Source of the DNA: Nocardia wallacei
Lineage (GTDB): Bacteria; Actinomycetota; Actinomycetes; Mycobacteriales; Mycobacteriaceae
Direction: 5' to 3'
Assembly: GCF_014466955.1 (NCBI RefSeq)
Contig: NZ_AP023396.1
Location: 3,162,001 to 3,226,000 of the forward strand
Length of the DNA: 64,000 bases
Below, piece after piece: positions 53,164 to 62,224 of the stretch (its first letter is position 1; each line of letters begins with the position of its first letter). Position numbers and translations under genes: made by a program. The notes under the pieces were generated by a model. The model was not told the DNA's origin. It made no database searches and worked only from the letters and a program-made list of their open reading frames with translations.

Positions 53164-53702
53164 CCGCTCCCACCCTCCACCCGGCCACACCCACCGCTGC
53201 TTCCCGCCCCCAGTCCGCGCGGCGTGACCGTGCGCGCAATGCGGCCGAGCTGGAATTCGCCGGGCGGCGTGACAGTGCGTTGGGTACGGCCGAGCTGGAA
53301 ATCGTCCGGCGGTGCGACAGTGCGCCGGGTACGGTTGCGCTGGGGATCGCTGGGGGGCGTGCATGCGCGCAGGGCAGGGCACGGCTGGAAATCGCTGGGC
53401 ATGGATGTGCGCTGAGTACGGCGGCAGTGGAAACCGCTGGGCGGTGGGAAAGTGCGCGGGGTGTGGCGGCATCGGAAATAACCGGGCGGCGTAGGCGTGC
53501 GCTGGGCGCGGGGGCACGGGAGCCCGCTGTGTGGCGTCGGTGGGTGGTAGGGCCGGAAACGCCTGGGCGGCTGAATGGTTCGGCGGTGCGATGGGTTGTG
53601 TCTCGGGGGTGTGGTGTACGGGAGACGGGGAGGGTTGCTGTGTGGTCGTTTGAGCGGTTCGTGCCGGGGGGGCGCGGAGGCGATGCCGCGGGGGTGCGGT
53701 GA
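53160..53702 (+). CDS. Repeat-containing open frame between overlapping genes
   Basis: A 180-codon frame starts in the stop of the IS3-OrfA-like gene (ATGA) and stops over the GTG of the hydrolase gene (GTGA), so it fits the operon exactly. Most of it is a degenerate 15-residue repeat (LEIAGRRDSALGTAE-like) encoded by a 45-bp minisatellite. No signal peptide or domain is seen. The minus strand is also open here, so coding is not certain; the overlaps at both ends are the main argument. It may merely carry translation to the next gene. Confidence 0.4.
   Translation: MTAPTLHPATPTAASRPQSARRDRARNAAELEFAGRRDSALGTAELEIVRRCDSAPGTVALGIAGGRACAQGRARLEIAGHGCALSTAAVETAGRWESARGVAASEITGRRRRALGAGAREPAVWRRWVVGPETPGRLNGSAVRWVVSRGCGVRETGRVAVWSFERFVPGGRGGDAAGVR
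53205..53590. repeat. 45-bp degenerate minisatellite, about eight copies
   Basis: Units beginning CTGGAAATCGCTGGGCGG or a close variant start at 53250, 53295, 53340 and 53385 (exactly 45 bp apart), then near 53427, 53472 and 53517. A weaker first unit starts near 53205 and a last one near 53553. One unit is 42 bp and one 36 bp, always losing whole codons, which suggests selection on the plus-strand frame or its opposite. Confidence 0.75.
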
Positions 53703-55381
53703 GCGCGAAGACCCTGGTATGGACGGGCTTCGGGAGTGTGATCGCACTGGTCACGCTGATCCTCGTGGTGCTGGTGCCCGCGTCGGAGAACGCGTGCGAC
53801 ACCACCACCGTCCCGTCGTCGGCGGGCGGCTACCCGCCGGGTGATCCCCGGGCACTGGCTTCCTCCGCCTCGGTCGCCACGACGGGAACGGCATCGCGCC
53901 CGCAGACCCCGGGCGTGACGAACGCGCCTGCGGCCATGACGAAGTCGACCGCGACCGGCACCCCGTCCCTGGCCGCGGGCAATGCCCCGATCCGGCGGAC
54001 CTGGCCGTTGCCCGGCGGCTCGTTCTACGTCTCGGACACCTTCGGCGCCCGCGGCGGCGCCCACCTCGGCGTCGACCTGGCGGCCGCGGACGGCACACCC
54101 ATCTACTCCGTCGCCGACGGCGTGGTGGTGGCGGCGGGCCCGGCCTCCGGCTTCGGCAACTGGATCGTCATCGACTCCATCGACGTCAACGGCCGCCCGT
54201 TCTCGGCGGTGTACGGGCACGAATGGGACAGCGGAGTGAAGGTGCGCGTCGGCCAGACCGTGCGCGCCGGTGACGAGATCGGCGCGGTGGGCTCGGCGGG
54301 CGAATCCTCGGGCCCGCACCTGCATTTCGAGATCGTGCCGGGCGGGCGCTTCGCGGGTGGCCGCCAGATCGACCCGCTGCCCTGGCTGGACGGCGCGCCC
54401 ACCCCGAATGCCGGTGGGGCGTGGCCGTATTCGTCGGATCCGCGGTGCCTGCGCGGCTTCGGCACCGCCGGTGGCGCGCTGGCCGACGGCAAGGTGCCGC
54501 CCGAACTCGAAATCTGGTATCGCCGTGCGGGTTCGCTGTGCCCGGAGATCACGCCGTCGATCCTGGCCGCCCAGGGCCGCCAGGAATCCGGGTTCCGGCG
54601 CGGCCTCACCTCACCGGCCGGTGCGCAGGGCCTGGCGCAGTTCCTGCCCACCACGGCCCGCGCGACCGACCCCGACGACGGTCAGCCGTATCTGCTCGAC
54701 GCCGACGGCAACGGCTCGGCCAGCCTGTGGGACGACGGCGACGCGATCATCGCCCAGGGCCGCTACATGTGCTCGATCGCGCATCAGGTGGAGCGCTGGA
54801 TCGGCGAGGGCAAGGTGCGAGGCGATGTCGTCCCGCTCAGCCTGGCCGCCTACAACGCCGGTGAGGGCGCGGTTCTCGCGTCCGGCGGCATGCCCAACCA
54901 GTACGCCGCGCACTTCTCCGAAACCCAGCCCTACGTGGCCAATATCCTCGCCATGGAGGCGCAGTACCGCGCACCGGGCGCGATGGGCCGGTATCAGCCC
55001 GAGGGCCGCGGCAGCGGCACCGATGTCGTCGAGGCCGCCGAGCAGTGGCTCGGCACCCCGTACGTGTGGGGCGGCGGCGGTCCGGCCGGACCCACCGGCG
55101 GCGGCCTGGACGGTCCCGGCCTCACCGCGGCCGCCGTCTTCGCGGCCTCGTCCGGTCAGGTGTCGCTGCCGCGCACCGCCGAACAGCAGTGGGAGATGGG
55201 CGCGGAAGTGCCTGGGAGCAAAGCGCAACCGGGGGACCTGGTGTTCTCCCGGTTCGGTCCGCGCGGCCCGGCGGAGGTCGGCGTCTACACCGGCAACGGC
55301 ACGATGATCCAGGCCGCCAGCCCTTCCGGCGTGCGCGAGGTACCGGTGCCCGGCGACGGTCGGCTGCGGAGGATGCTGTGA
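53699..55381 (+). CDS. Cell-wall hydrolase: M23 + lytic transglycosylase + inactive NlpC/P60 domain
   Basis: The 560-residue protein has an N-terminal membrane anchor (GFGSVIALVTLILVVLV). An M23 metallopeptidase follows (HLGVDLAA with the His/Asp zinc ligands, SSGPHLHFEI with HxH, about residues 105-225), then an SLT-type transglycosylase (ILAAQGRQESGF with the catalytic glutamate near 295, GAQGLAQFLPTTA, LAAYNAGEGAV) and an NlpC/P60 fold (about 442-560). In the last, the nucleophile motif DCSGL reads DGPGL and the HVGIY histidine reads EVGVY, so it should be inactive. Such fused hydrolases open the peptidoglycan for type IV channels (VirB1/TcpG-like). The GTG at 53699 overlaps the previous stop. 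Confidence 0.85.
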   Translation: MSAKTLVWTGFGSVIALVTLILVVLVPASENACDTTTVPSSAGGYPPGDPRALASSASVATTGTASRPQTPGVTNAPAAMTKSTATGTPSLAAGNAPIRRTWPLPGGSFYVSDTFGARGGAHLGVDLAAADGTPIYSVADGVVVAAGPASGFGNWIVIDSIDVNGRPFSAVYGHEWDSGVKVRVGQTVRAGDEIGAVGSAGESSGPHLHFEIVPGGRFAGGRQIDPLPWLDGAPTPNAGGAWPYSSDPRCLRGFGTAGGALADGKVPPELEIWYRRAGSLCPEITPSILAAQGRQESGFRRGLTSPAGAQGLAQFLPTTARATDPDDGQPYLLDADGNGSASLWDDGDAIIAQGRYMCSIAHQVERWIGEGKVRGDVVPLSLAAYNAGEGAVLASGGMPNQYAAHFSETQPYVANILAMEAQYRAPGAMGRYQPEGRGSGTDVVEAAEQWLGTPYVWGGGGPAGPTGGGLDGPGLTAAAVFAASSGQVSLPRTAEQQWEMGAEVPGSKAQPGDLVFSRFGPRGPAEVGVYTGNGTMIQAASPSGVREVPVPGDGRLRRML

Positions 55382-55473
55382 GAACCGCGCACAGGCGAAA
55401 CGGACACGCCGGGACCGGATCCGCGACGCTGTTGCCGAACCACCGGCCCCGCCGGATAACCTGGAAGAACACG

Positions 55474-56010
55474 GTGAAATACGCGAACTTGGTGGTGGTG
55501 CTGGTGGCAGGTGTCGCGATGCTGACCGCCGCGTGCGGCGGGGAGGGGTCGGAATCGGCCGGGCGCTCACCCACGTCCACCGTCCGGCAGCTCGAAGCGG
55601 TCCCGGCGCCGGATCCCACCACCCCCGACGGCGTGGCGGTGGCCGCGCTGCGGGAGATCTACACCTGGCACCCGGCCGCCGAGGACCAGGGCGCGTCGCT
55701 CGCGCGGGCGCGGAAATGGCTCGGCCCCAGCCTGATCCGGACGTTGGACACCCCACCCGGCGCCGAGACGCCGAAACCGACGCTGCGCTGGGTGGATTGG
55801 GGCCGGGCGGGCGCCACGGTGGAGGCGTTCACCTTCGCCTCGGGCGAGCAGGCCCCCACCACCGGCGATCCCGGCCACCAGCAGTTCAAGATCGGAATCG
55901 AACAGACCGTCGTCTATCCCGACGGCCGGCGGGAGCCCTTGCCGCCGGCGACGGTCATCGCGACGGTCGCGCGCACCCCCGACGGCTGGCGGCTCGACGG
56001 ATTCCGCTGA
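55474..56010 (+). CDS. Lipoprotein with NTF2-like domain, secretion operon
   Basis: The 178-residue protein has a textbook lipoprotein signal of 20 residues (YANLVVVLVAGVAMLTAAC, Cys21), a short serine/threonine linker, and a domain beginning GVAVAALREIYTWHP, with LARARKWLGPSLIRTL and ending VARTPDGWRLDGFR. This resembles the NTF2-like fold of actinobacterial lipoproteins near conjugation genes. The GTG at 55474 with GGAAG upstream gives the ideal signal; a GTG at 55378 overlapping the previous stop (GTGA) would add 32 residues. Confidence 0.68.
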   Translation: MKYANLVVVLVAGVAMLTAACGGEGSESAGRSPTSTVRQLEAVPAPDPTTPDGVAVAALREIYTWHPAAEDQGASLARARKWLGPSLIRTLDTPPGAETPKPTLRWVDWGRAGATVEAFTFASGEQAPTTGDPGHQQFKIGIEQTVVYPDGRREPLPPATVIATVARTPDGWRLDGFR

Positions 56011-56049
56011 GCGTCACCTACGAATACGGTCTCACCCCAGGAGGCGGAG

Positions 56050-57909
56050 ATGGCGAAGAAGGTACGGGACCCGGCCGATCCGGGTCCGGACGTATCCCTG
56101 TATCTGATCTACATCGGTTTCGCGATAGTCGGAATCGTGTGGCTCGCACTGCATCTCGGCAACCACATGTCGGTGACCAAACAGGACATCCCGATCAATC
56201 CGATCGCGATCGTGGCGGGTCTGGCGCGCGGCAAGTTCGAGTGGCCGCGCGCCTCCACGGTGATCCTGCTGTTCGTGGTCCTCGCTATCGTGGCCGCGGT
56301 GGTGGTGCGCCGCCGGCTGAAGAAGAACAAGGGCAAGGGCCGACTGCCGGTCGACGACAAAGCCCAGTACATGGGCAGCGGCGGCGCCATCGCGGCGCTC
56401 ACCGCCGCCGGCGCGCGGGAGAAGGCCGAGCAACTCGGTGTGCGCCTGGGCTACGATGACGCTCCCGGCGTGCCGATCGGCATCTCCGTCGCCGACGGCG
56501 TCCCGCTCTACGGCTCCTACGAGGATCTCCACCTGGACATCTGGGGCCCCCGCCAGGGCAAGACCACCTCGCGGGTGATCCCGGCCATCCTCGACGCGAT
56601 CGGCCCGGTGCTGGCCACCTCGAACAAACGCGACGTGGTGGACGCGACGCGAGATGTGCGGGAGGCCAAGGGATCTCGTACCTTCGTGTTCGACCCGCAG
56701 GGCGTGGCGGGCGAGCCGCCGACCTGGTACTGGGATCCGTTGCGGTGGGTGAACGCGCCGCACGCGGGCTGCGAGATGCGGGCCTCCCGCCTGGCCGGTC
56801 ACTTCGCCGACGGCGACGACGGATCCGACCAGGGGCCGGACAACTACTTCGATCCCGAGGCCGAGGACCTGCTCGCGGGCCTGTTCCTGGCGGCTTCGGT
56901 GTCGCGGCGGTCGATCATCGACGTCTGGGAATGGGTCACCGACCCGAACAACGGTGAGCCCGTGGAGATCCTGCGCAGCGCGGCGAGCCAGTACGGCGCC
57001 GAGGCCTACGGCCTGAACTTCACCGCGTCCGGCCTGGCGCAGCAGTACAACGCCGACCCGCGCACCAAGAGCAGCATCTTCGGTACCGCCAAGAAGATGG
57101 TCCGCTGCCTGAAACTGTCGAATGTGCTGCCGTGGGTCACCCAGGGCGCGGGCGACACCCGTTACGAACTGGACGAATTGGAGTTCCTCGACGGCAACTG
57201 GACCCTCTACTGCCTGTCGCTGGAGGGCCGCGGCTCGGCCGGTCCGCTGGTGAGCGCGCTGACCGAAGCGGTGATCGAGCGCGCGATGGACAAGGCGGCG
57301 CGGTCGCGGGGCGGCCGCTTGCCGATCCCGTTGCTGGCGGTCCTGGACGAGGCCGCGAACATCGTGCGCTGGAAGGATCTGCCCAAGCAGTACAGCCACT
57401 TCGGTTCCCGCGGCATCGTGGTGATGACGGTGCTGCAGTCGTGGGCGCAGGGCGTCCGGTGCTGGGGTCCGTCCGGTATGGAGGCGTTGTGGGCCGCCGC
57501 GAATATCAAGGTGCTGGGTAGCGGTATCGACGACATCGGGTTCCTGACCGCCCGCTCGGAAGCGATCGGCGACTACGACTCGATCTCCGCCTCGGTGTCG
57601 GAATCCAAAGGCGGCAAGAGCTATTCGAAGTCGCTGGGCTCCTCGCGCACCCTGAACGTGAACGCACTGGTGACATTGCCCCGGGGGCGTGCGGTGGTCT
57701 TCTCCTCGGGCGCCCCGGCGACGCTGGTGCGCACGGTTCCGTGGTGGGACGGCGACTACGCCGACGCGGTGCGGCGCTCGATCGACCGCCACGACCCGCA
57801 GCGGCAGCAGACCACATTCACCGATCTGGTGGAGGAGCGCAACACCTACGACGCGCCGCCGACGCCGCCCGAGACCTACGGACAGCCCGAGGAGGTTCGC
57901 CCGCTGTGA
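56050..57909 (+). CDS. VirD4/TraG-type coupling ATPase
   Basis: The 619-residue protein has two N-terminal transmembrane helices (LYLIYIGFAIVGIVWLALHL and STVILLFVVLAIVAAVVV), then a RecA-like motor: Walker A IWGPRQGKTTSRVIP (about residue 167), ATSNKRDVVDATRDV, and Walker B LLAVLDEAANIVRW (about 431), with VVMTVLQSWAQGV and an extended C-terminus. These are hallmarks of type IV coupling proteins that select substrates for secretion. GGAGGCGG precedes the ATG. Its presence without a relaxase suggests non-DNA substrates or a mobile element in trans. Confidence 0.85.
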   Translation: MAKKVRDPADPGPDVSLYLIYIGFAIVGIVWLALHLGNHMSVTKQDIPINPIAIVAGLARGKFEWPRASTVILLFVVLAIVAAVVVRRRLKKNKGKGRLPVDDKAQYMGSGGAIAALTAAGAREKAEQLGVRLGYDDAPGVPIGISVADGVPLYGSYEDLHLDIWGPRQGKTTSRVIPAILDAIGPVLATSNKRDVVDATRDVREAKGSRTFVFDPQGVAGEPPTWYWDPLRWVNAPHAGCEMRASRLAGHFADGDDGSDQGPDNYFDPEAEDLLAGLFLAASVSRRSIIDVWEWVTDPNNGEPVEILRSAASQYGAEAYGLNFTASGLAQQYNADPRTKSSIFGTAKKMVRCLKLSNVLPWVTQGAGDTRYELDELEFLDGNWTLYCLSLEGRGSAGPLVSALTEAVIERAMDKAARSRGGRLPIPLLAVLDEAANIVRWKDLPKQYSHFGSRGIVVMTVLQSWAQGVRCWGPSGMEALWAAANIKVLGSGIDDIGFLTARSEAIGDYDSISASVSESKGGKSYSKSLGSSRTLNVNALVTLPRGRAVVFSSGAPATLVRTVPWWDGDYADAVRRSIDRHDPQRQQTTFTDLVEERNTYDAPPTPPETYGQPEEVRPL

Positions 57910-58301
57910 GCGATCAGCAACACGACCTGATCTACGCCGACGTCGTCGAGTTCGTGGAGAATTACCTGAGCTTGATCTATCGCCGCCAGGTCACCGATCT
58001 CACCGACACCGTGTGGTGCCCGGAGTGGTGGAAGCACGCGGAGGCCGTGGTCCGGCTGCAGGCGCTGTGGCGGGCCTGGGAGCATCTGCGCCAGGATGAG
58101 ACCACCGGAATGAGCGTCTGGTTTCTCGATCACGCGGATCCGCACATGAACAAATTGCTGGATCCGCGGGGGCCGTTCAAATTCTGCAGCGTGCGCCACG
58201 GGCACAAGGAAATGCTCAACCCGCTGCCGCTGAAGTCACCGCAGCACGGCATGTTCGGCGACCCGACCATCGATCCGGCCGCGGACAACTTCCGCTCCTG
58301 A
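57906..58301 (+). CDS. DUF4913-family protein
   Basis: The 131-residue protein matches DUF4913, a family found with actinobacterial mobile elements and conjugation genes: WCPEWWKHAEAVVRLQALWR, GMSVWFLDHADPHM and LLDPRGPFKFC. The motif density of tryptophan and histidine is high and there are no membrane helices. The GTG overlaps the coupling-protein stop (GTGA). Last plus-strand gene of the operon. Function unknown. Confidence 0.8.
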   Translation: MSDQQHDLIYADVVEFVENYLSLIYRRQVTDLTDTVWCPEWWKHAEAVVRLQALWRAWEHLRQDETTGMSVWFLDHADPHMNKLLDPRGPFKFCSVRHGHKEMLNPLPLKSPQHGMFGDPTIDPAADNFRS

Positions 58302-58312
58302 GGCGGAGCGGC

Positions 58313-58867
58313 TCACTCCCGCACGCGCACGCGGCCGCGCTCTTCGATCTCCCGTGCACGGGTGACCTTCGGCGACTCACCCGGCCGGGCGCGGACCGCG
58401 GCCTGCGGCGGGTGGGCCTGGCTGACCTCCATGAGCATGCGGACCGCCGCCAGCTCCGGCGCGACGCCGACGCGCTGCAGGTGGGCGGCCAGCGCCTGCC
58501 TGCGTTCGATCGAGTCGTACCGTTCCAGCTCGCGCACCTTGCTGCGCGCCGCCTGCGCGGAGCTGCGGTTGGTGCTGAGGCGTTCGGCGGCGCGGTCCTT
58601 TTCCAGGGATACACCCCGTTCCAGCCGGGGCCGTTCCAGCATTCGGACCAATTCCAGGTTGCGCGGGTCCTTCGACTTGGCCTCGCGTGCGTCCCGGAGC
58701 ATGCGCTCGCGGGCCTCCTTGACCCGCTCCTGGGTCATCTTCACGCGGGCCTCGGCCTCGCGCTGGCCACGTTCGCGGGTGCGCAGTGCGACCAGGGTCG
58801 CCAGCTGCAACATTTGCCTCATCAAAGCCGCTGTTTCGCGACCGATGTCGTCGAGTTCCTCGGCCAT
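58313..58867 (-). CDS. Charged coiled-coil protein convergent with the secretion operon
   Basis: The 184-residue protein is mostly helical and highly charged. A heptad-rich first half (LMRQMLQLATLVALRTRERG, REAEARVKMTQERVKEARER, LRDAREAKSK) is followed by REL/ERR-rich helices and RQALAAHLQRVGVAPELAAV. It has no signal peptide and no recognised domain. The ATG is preceded by GGGGAG. It ends 11 nt from the end of the DUF4913 gene. Its association with the operon is by position only. Confidence 0.6.
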   Translation of the reverse strand: MAEELDDIGRETAALMRQMLQLATLVALRTRERGQREAEARVKMTQERVKEARERMLRDAREAKSKDPRNLELVRMLERPRLERGVSLEKDRAAERLSTNRSSAQAARSKVRELERYDSIERRQALAAHLQRVGVAPELAAVRMLMEVSQAHPPQAAVRARPGESPKVTRAREIEERGRVRVRE

Positions 58868-59189
58868 GCCTGCTCCCCGATGCTGCAGTGATCACTATGG
58901 ATGATTGTGGTGCTTCGTCAGGGACAACGCCGGCCGAACGGTGGTTCGCGCGACGATGCCCCGCCTGCAAACGCGGACACCGAAAGTACTTCCCGGCACA
59001 AACCGCCCGGTAGGACGGGTACTACACCGCTTCGTACTTCGTTCTTCGAGGTTACCAGCGAAAACGCAGGGCAGCCTTACCAGGAACGAGTATCGAAAGC
59101 ATATATCGCACAATTCCGGCGAGGTAGTCGAAGCGCCGGACGATCTTCGATATGAGGTTTTCCTGACCGGAAGCGGTGCGGCCGCGCGC
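58868..59189. other. Intergenic region beyond the secretion operon
   Basis: About 320 nt without a supported gene. It holds the probable promoter of the minus-strand coiled-coil gene, including the palindrome AGTGATCACT (58887-58896), and a relatively AT-rich patch near 59097-59120 (AAAGCATATATCGCAC). I looked for an origin of transfer, att direct repeats and tRNA-like folds and found none. Confidence 0.4.
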
Positions 59190-59219
59190 CGGGCCCGGCA
59201 TCGACCGATGCCGGGCCCG
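59190..59219 (-). terminator. Strong hairpin after ppiB
   Basis: CGGGCCCGGCATC and GATGCCGGGCCCG form a perfect 13-bp stem with the loop GACC, 34 nt beyond the ppiB stop on the minus strand. This is the most stable hairpin noticed in the window and probably ends ppiB transcription. No U-tract follows. Confidence 0.75.
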
Positions 59220-59252
59220 AAGTCGCAGCGGCCCTGCGCAATCGGACGCGGT

Positions 59253-60125
59253 TCAGGCGACCGTCACCGATTCGAAGGTGACCGGCAGGTTCGGCTTGCC
59301 GCCGCCCGGCCGCGGTTCCATCGAGCCGTCGTCACCGGCCGCGGCGATCTTGTCGAGGGTCTGCAGGCCGGCCTCGTCGATGGTGCCGAAGATGGTGTAC
59401 CCGGGCGCCAGCTGGCTGTCGCCGTAGACGAGGAAGAACTGGCTGCCGTTGGTGCCCGGCCCGCCGTTGGCCATCGCGACCACGCCGCGCTCGTACCGCA
59501 CCGGCGACGGATTGATCGCCAGCTCCTGCTGGTCGAACTGGTCGGTGGGGTACTCGTTGTCGAACACGTACCCCGGGCCGCCCTTGCCCTCGCCGGTCGG
59601 GTCGCCGCACTGCAGCATCTTCAGGCCCTTCGTGCTGAGCCGGTGGCAGGGCGTGCCGTTGTAGTAACCCTGGTTGACCAGGCTCACGAAACTGTTGACG
59701 GTGCACGGCGATTCGCCGGCGTTCAGCGTGATGCCGATCGGGCCCTGATTGGTCTGCACGGCGACGGTGTGCTTCTCGGTCGAGGAGACGTCGGCCTCCT
59801 TGGGCTTCTGCACCGGTTTCGCGGCGGGCGCGCCGCTGTCGCGGTAGGCGCAGCCGACCGTCGCCGGCTTGGCCTGCGGCTCGGGCGGCGGCGGGGCCTG
59901 CGGGGTCTCCGACTGCGAGGTGTCGGGACCAGCCGCGGCGGCCTGCTCGTCGTCGCCGCGGGTCAGGTAGTAGATCCCGATTCCGGCCGCGACCACCACG
60001 ACCACGCCGAGCGCTGATCCGGCGATCGCGAGCCGTTTACGCTTGCGGGCCCGCTCGGCCTGCCGGGCCAGTCGTCGCTCCAGCTTCCGCTTGGCCGCCT
60101 GTCGCCGCTGTTCGTTGCTCGGCAC
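59253..60125 (-). CDS. ppiB: Membrane-anchored cyclophilin-type peptidyl-prolyl isomerase
   Basis: The 290-residue protein has a basic cytoplasmic N-terminus, one transmembrane helix ([20 protein letters not shown]), a glutamine/proline linker, and an extracytoplasmic cyclophilin domain: [55 protein letters not shown] and [12 protein letters not shown]. It speeds cis-trans prolyl isomerisation of secreted proteins. It corresponds to M. tuberculosis Rv2582, opposite in strand to relA and hisS as there. A GTG is the start. Confidence 0.92.
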   Translation of the reverse strand: MPSNEQRRQAAKRKLERRLARQAERARKRKRLAIAGSALGVVVVVAAGIGIYYLTRGDDEQAAAAGPDTSQSETPQAPPPPEPQAKPATVGCAYRDSGAPAAKPVQKPKEADVSSTEKHTVAVQTNQGPIGITLNAGESPCTVNSFVSLVNQGYYNGTPCHRLSTKGLKMLQCGDPTGEGKGGPGYVFDNEYPTDQFDQQELAINPSPVRYERGVVAMANGGPGTNGSQFFLVYGDSQLAPGYTIFGTIDEAGLQTLDKIAAAGDDGSMEPRPGGGKPNLPVTFESVTVA

Positions 60126-60249
60126 TACCCAGTTCCTCCCGTTGCGGTCTGCTTACGGCCTAAGAGTGTGCCATCAGTACCTGAGAGGCGTGTCGGCCGC
60201 AACGGGTCGGTTGGACTATCCGCCGGGCCGTGGGGGAGACTGGACGATC

Positions 60250-61527
60250 GTGACCAAGACCAGCAGCTTCACCGCCCCGAAGGGTTTCCCGGATTACCTG
60301 CCGCCGGCTTCCGCGCAGTTCATCGCCGTGCGGGACGCGCTGGTGCGCGCCGCGCGGCTGGCCGGGTACGGGCATGTGGAGCTGCCGATCTTCGAGGAGA
60401 CCGGGCTGTTCGTCCGGGGTGTCGGCGAGTCGACCGACGTGGTCAGCAAGGAGATGTGGACCTTCCCGGACCGCAAGAACCGCAGTATGACGCTGCGTCC
60501 CGAGGGCACGGCCTCGGTGATCCGCGCGGTGATCGAGCACGGCCTGGACCGCGGCGCGCTGCCGGTCAAGCTGTGCTACGCGGGCCCGTTCTTCCGGTAC
60601 GAGAACGTGCAGGCGGGGCGGTACCGGCAGTTGCAGCAGGTCGGTGTCGAGGCCATCGGCGTGGACGATCCGGCGCTGGACGCCGAGGTGATCGCCGTCG
60701 CCGACGCCGGGTTCCGGTCGCTGGGGCTGGAGGGGTTCCGGCTCGAGATCACCTCGCTCGGGGACGACACCTGCCGCCCGCAGTACCGGGAACTGTTGCA
60801 GCAGTTCCTGTTCGGGCTGCCGCTGGACGAGGAGACGCGGCGGCGCGCGGAGATCAATCCGCTGCGGGTGCTCGACGACAAGCGGCCGGAGGTGCGGGAG
60901 CTGACCGCCGGCGCGCCGCTGATGATCGATCACCTGTCCGCGTCGGCGAAGGCCCACTTCGAGCAGGTGCTCGGGCACCTGGACGCGCTCGGTGTGTCCT
61001 ACGTCGTGAACCCGCGGATGGTGCGCGGCCTGGACTACTACACCAAGACGACCTTCGAGTTCGTGCACGACGGGCTGGGCGCGCAGTCCGGCATCGGCGG
61101 CGGCGGCCGCTACGACGGGCTGATGGCGGAGCTGGGCGGGCAGCCGTTGTCGGGCATCGGGTTCGGGCTCGGTGTGGACCGGGCCATCCTGGCGCTGGCC
61201 GCGGAGGGCAAGGCCGCGGCCGACCCGGCTCAGGTCGACGTGTTCGGGGTGCCGCTCGGCGAGGCCGCCAAGAGCCGCCTGGTCGAACTGGCCGGCCGGT
61301 TGCGGGCCGCGGGTATCCGGGTGGACCTGGCCTACGGTGGGCGCGGGGTCAAGGGCGCGATGAAGGCCGCCGACCGGTCGGGCGCGAAATACGCTCTGGT
61401 ACTGGGTGATCGAGATCTGGCCGAGGGTGAGATCGGCCTGAAGGATCTGTCCACCGGCGACCAGCAGCAGATCCCGCTCGACGACGCGGTGCCGGCCGTC
61501 GTCGCCGCCCTGGCGGTGGATCGGTAG
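60250..61527 (+). CDS. hisS: Histidine-tRNA ligase
   Basis: The 425-residue class II synthetase shows [11 protein letters not shown], motif 2 ([32 protein letters not shown]), the histidine-specific QVGVEAIG and [14 protein letters not shown] loops, and motif 3 [15 protein letters not shown], followed by the anticodon-binding domain. It charges tRNA-His. The GTG at 60250 has GGGGGAG upstream. It is divergent from ppiB with 124 nt between. M. tuberculosis has a glyoxalase-like gene (Rv2581c) between the two, which is absent here. Confidence 0.96.
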   Translation: MTKTSSFTAPKGFPDYLPPASAQFIAVRDALVRAARLAGYGHVELPIFEETGLFVRGVGESTDVVSKEMWTFPDRKNRSMTLRPEGTASVIRAVIEHGLDRGALPVKLCYAGPFFRYENVQAGRYRQLQQVGVEAIGVDDPALDAEVIAVADAGFRSLGLEGFRLEITSLGDDTCRPQYRELLQQFLFGLPLDEETRRRAEINPLRVLDDKRPEVRELTAGAPLMIDHLSASAKAHFEQVLGHLDALGVSYVVNPRMVRGLDYYTKTTFEFVHDGLGAQSGIGGGGRYDGLMAELGGQPLSGIGFGLGVDRAILALAAEGKAAADPAQVDVFGVPLGEAAKSRLVELAGRLRAAGIRVDLAYGGRGVKGAMKAADRSGAKYALVLGDRDLAEGEIGLKDLSTGDQQQIPLDDAVPAVVAALAVDR

Positions 61528-61573
61528 TACCGTCACGGGATACGGCCCGCCCGTATTGGACGAATGTGAACCC

Positions 61574-62224
61574 GTGACCGAACCCTCGAAACCCGAACGG
61601 CCGCAACCGGTCGGCCTGGATCTGATCGCCCCGGAGCTGTACGCGCCGATGCTGCGGCGGCTGACGGTGATCGCGACCGTCGTCGGCGTGGTCGTCGCGC
61701 TGCTGCTGGCGCTGCTGGTGAGCTGGCCGGTCGCGGTGCTGGCCGGGGTGATGCTCGGCGCGCCCACCGCGGTCTACGCCGTGTCGGTGCAGCGTCGGCG
61801 AATGTGGCTGGCGGGCACCGTGATCGAGGCGCGGACCCTGTTCGGGCGGCATCGGCTCGACATCGCCGCCGCCGGCGGGGTGGAGATCCTGGTCTATCCG
61901 GGGCGGCTGAGCCGAATCGCGTTGCGTGTCACCGCGGGTCGCGCCCGGCAGGTCGTCCCGCTGGCCATGTACGCCGACGGCGGCAGCGGGCGCGAACTGC
62001 ACATTCTGGGACTGCGCACACTCGCCGACGCCCTGACCGCCAGCACCCTCGCCGCGGCGCTGGCGGTCTCGGATCTGCTGGTGGCTCAGCTGCGAGCCGA
62101 GGCGCGCGACGCCGCGCTGGGGGAGCGGCCGCTGTATCGCGCCGTGCAACTGGTTCGTGCCAAGGACATCGCGCAGCCGGTGGTGCTCAGCGACAGCGAG
62201 ATCGCCGCGCTGGAGCGAGGGTGA
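61574..62224 (+). CDS. Small membrane protein downstream of hisS
   Basis: The 216-residue protein has two transmembrane helices near the N-terminus (VIATVVGVVVALLLALLVSW and VAVLAGVMLGAPTAVYAVS), followed by a cytosolic domain with LAGTVIEARTLFGRHRLDIA, the PH-like VEILVYPGRLSRIALRV and LADALTASTLAAALAVS. It may be a PH-domain-like membrane protein; no function is known. The GTG at 61574 is the likely start; a TTG at 61556 would add six residues. The frame continues for 66 codons beyond its TGA. Confidence 0.65.
   Translation: MTEPSKPERPQPVGLDLIAPELYAPMLRRLTVIATVVGVVVALLLALLVSWPVAVLAGVMLGAPTAVYAVSVQRRRMWLAGTVIEARTLFGRHRLDIAAAGGVEILVYPGRLSRIALRVTAGRARQVVPLAMYADGGSGRELHILGLRTLADALTASTLAAALAVSDLLVAQLRAEARDAALGERPLYRAVQLVRAKDIAQPVVLSDSEIAALERG

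Noticed and set aside
52872..53808. Two long open frames on the minus strand opposite the 45-bp repeats
   Set aside because: They are rich in P/H/R and reflect the minisatellite read backwards; they have no ribosome-binding site and overlap well-supported plus-strand genes at both ends.
58868..59189. Origin of transfer for the type IV system
   Set aside because: No extended imperfect palindrome with a nick-like motif is present and there is no relaxase gene.
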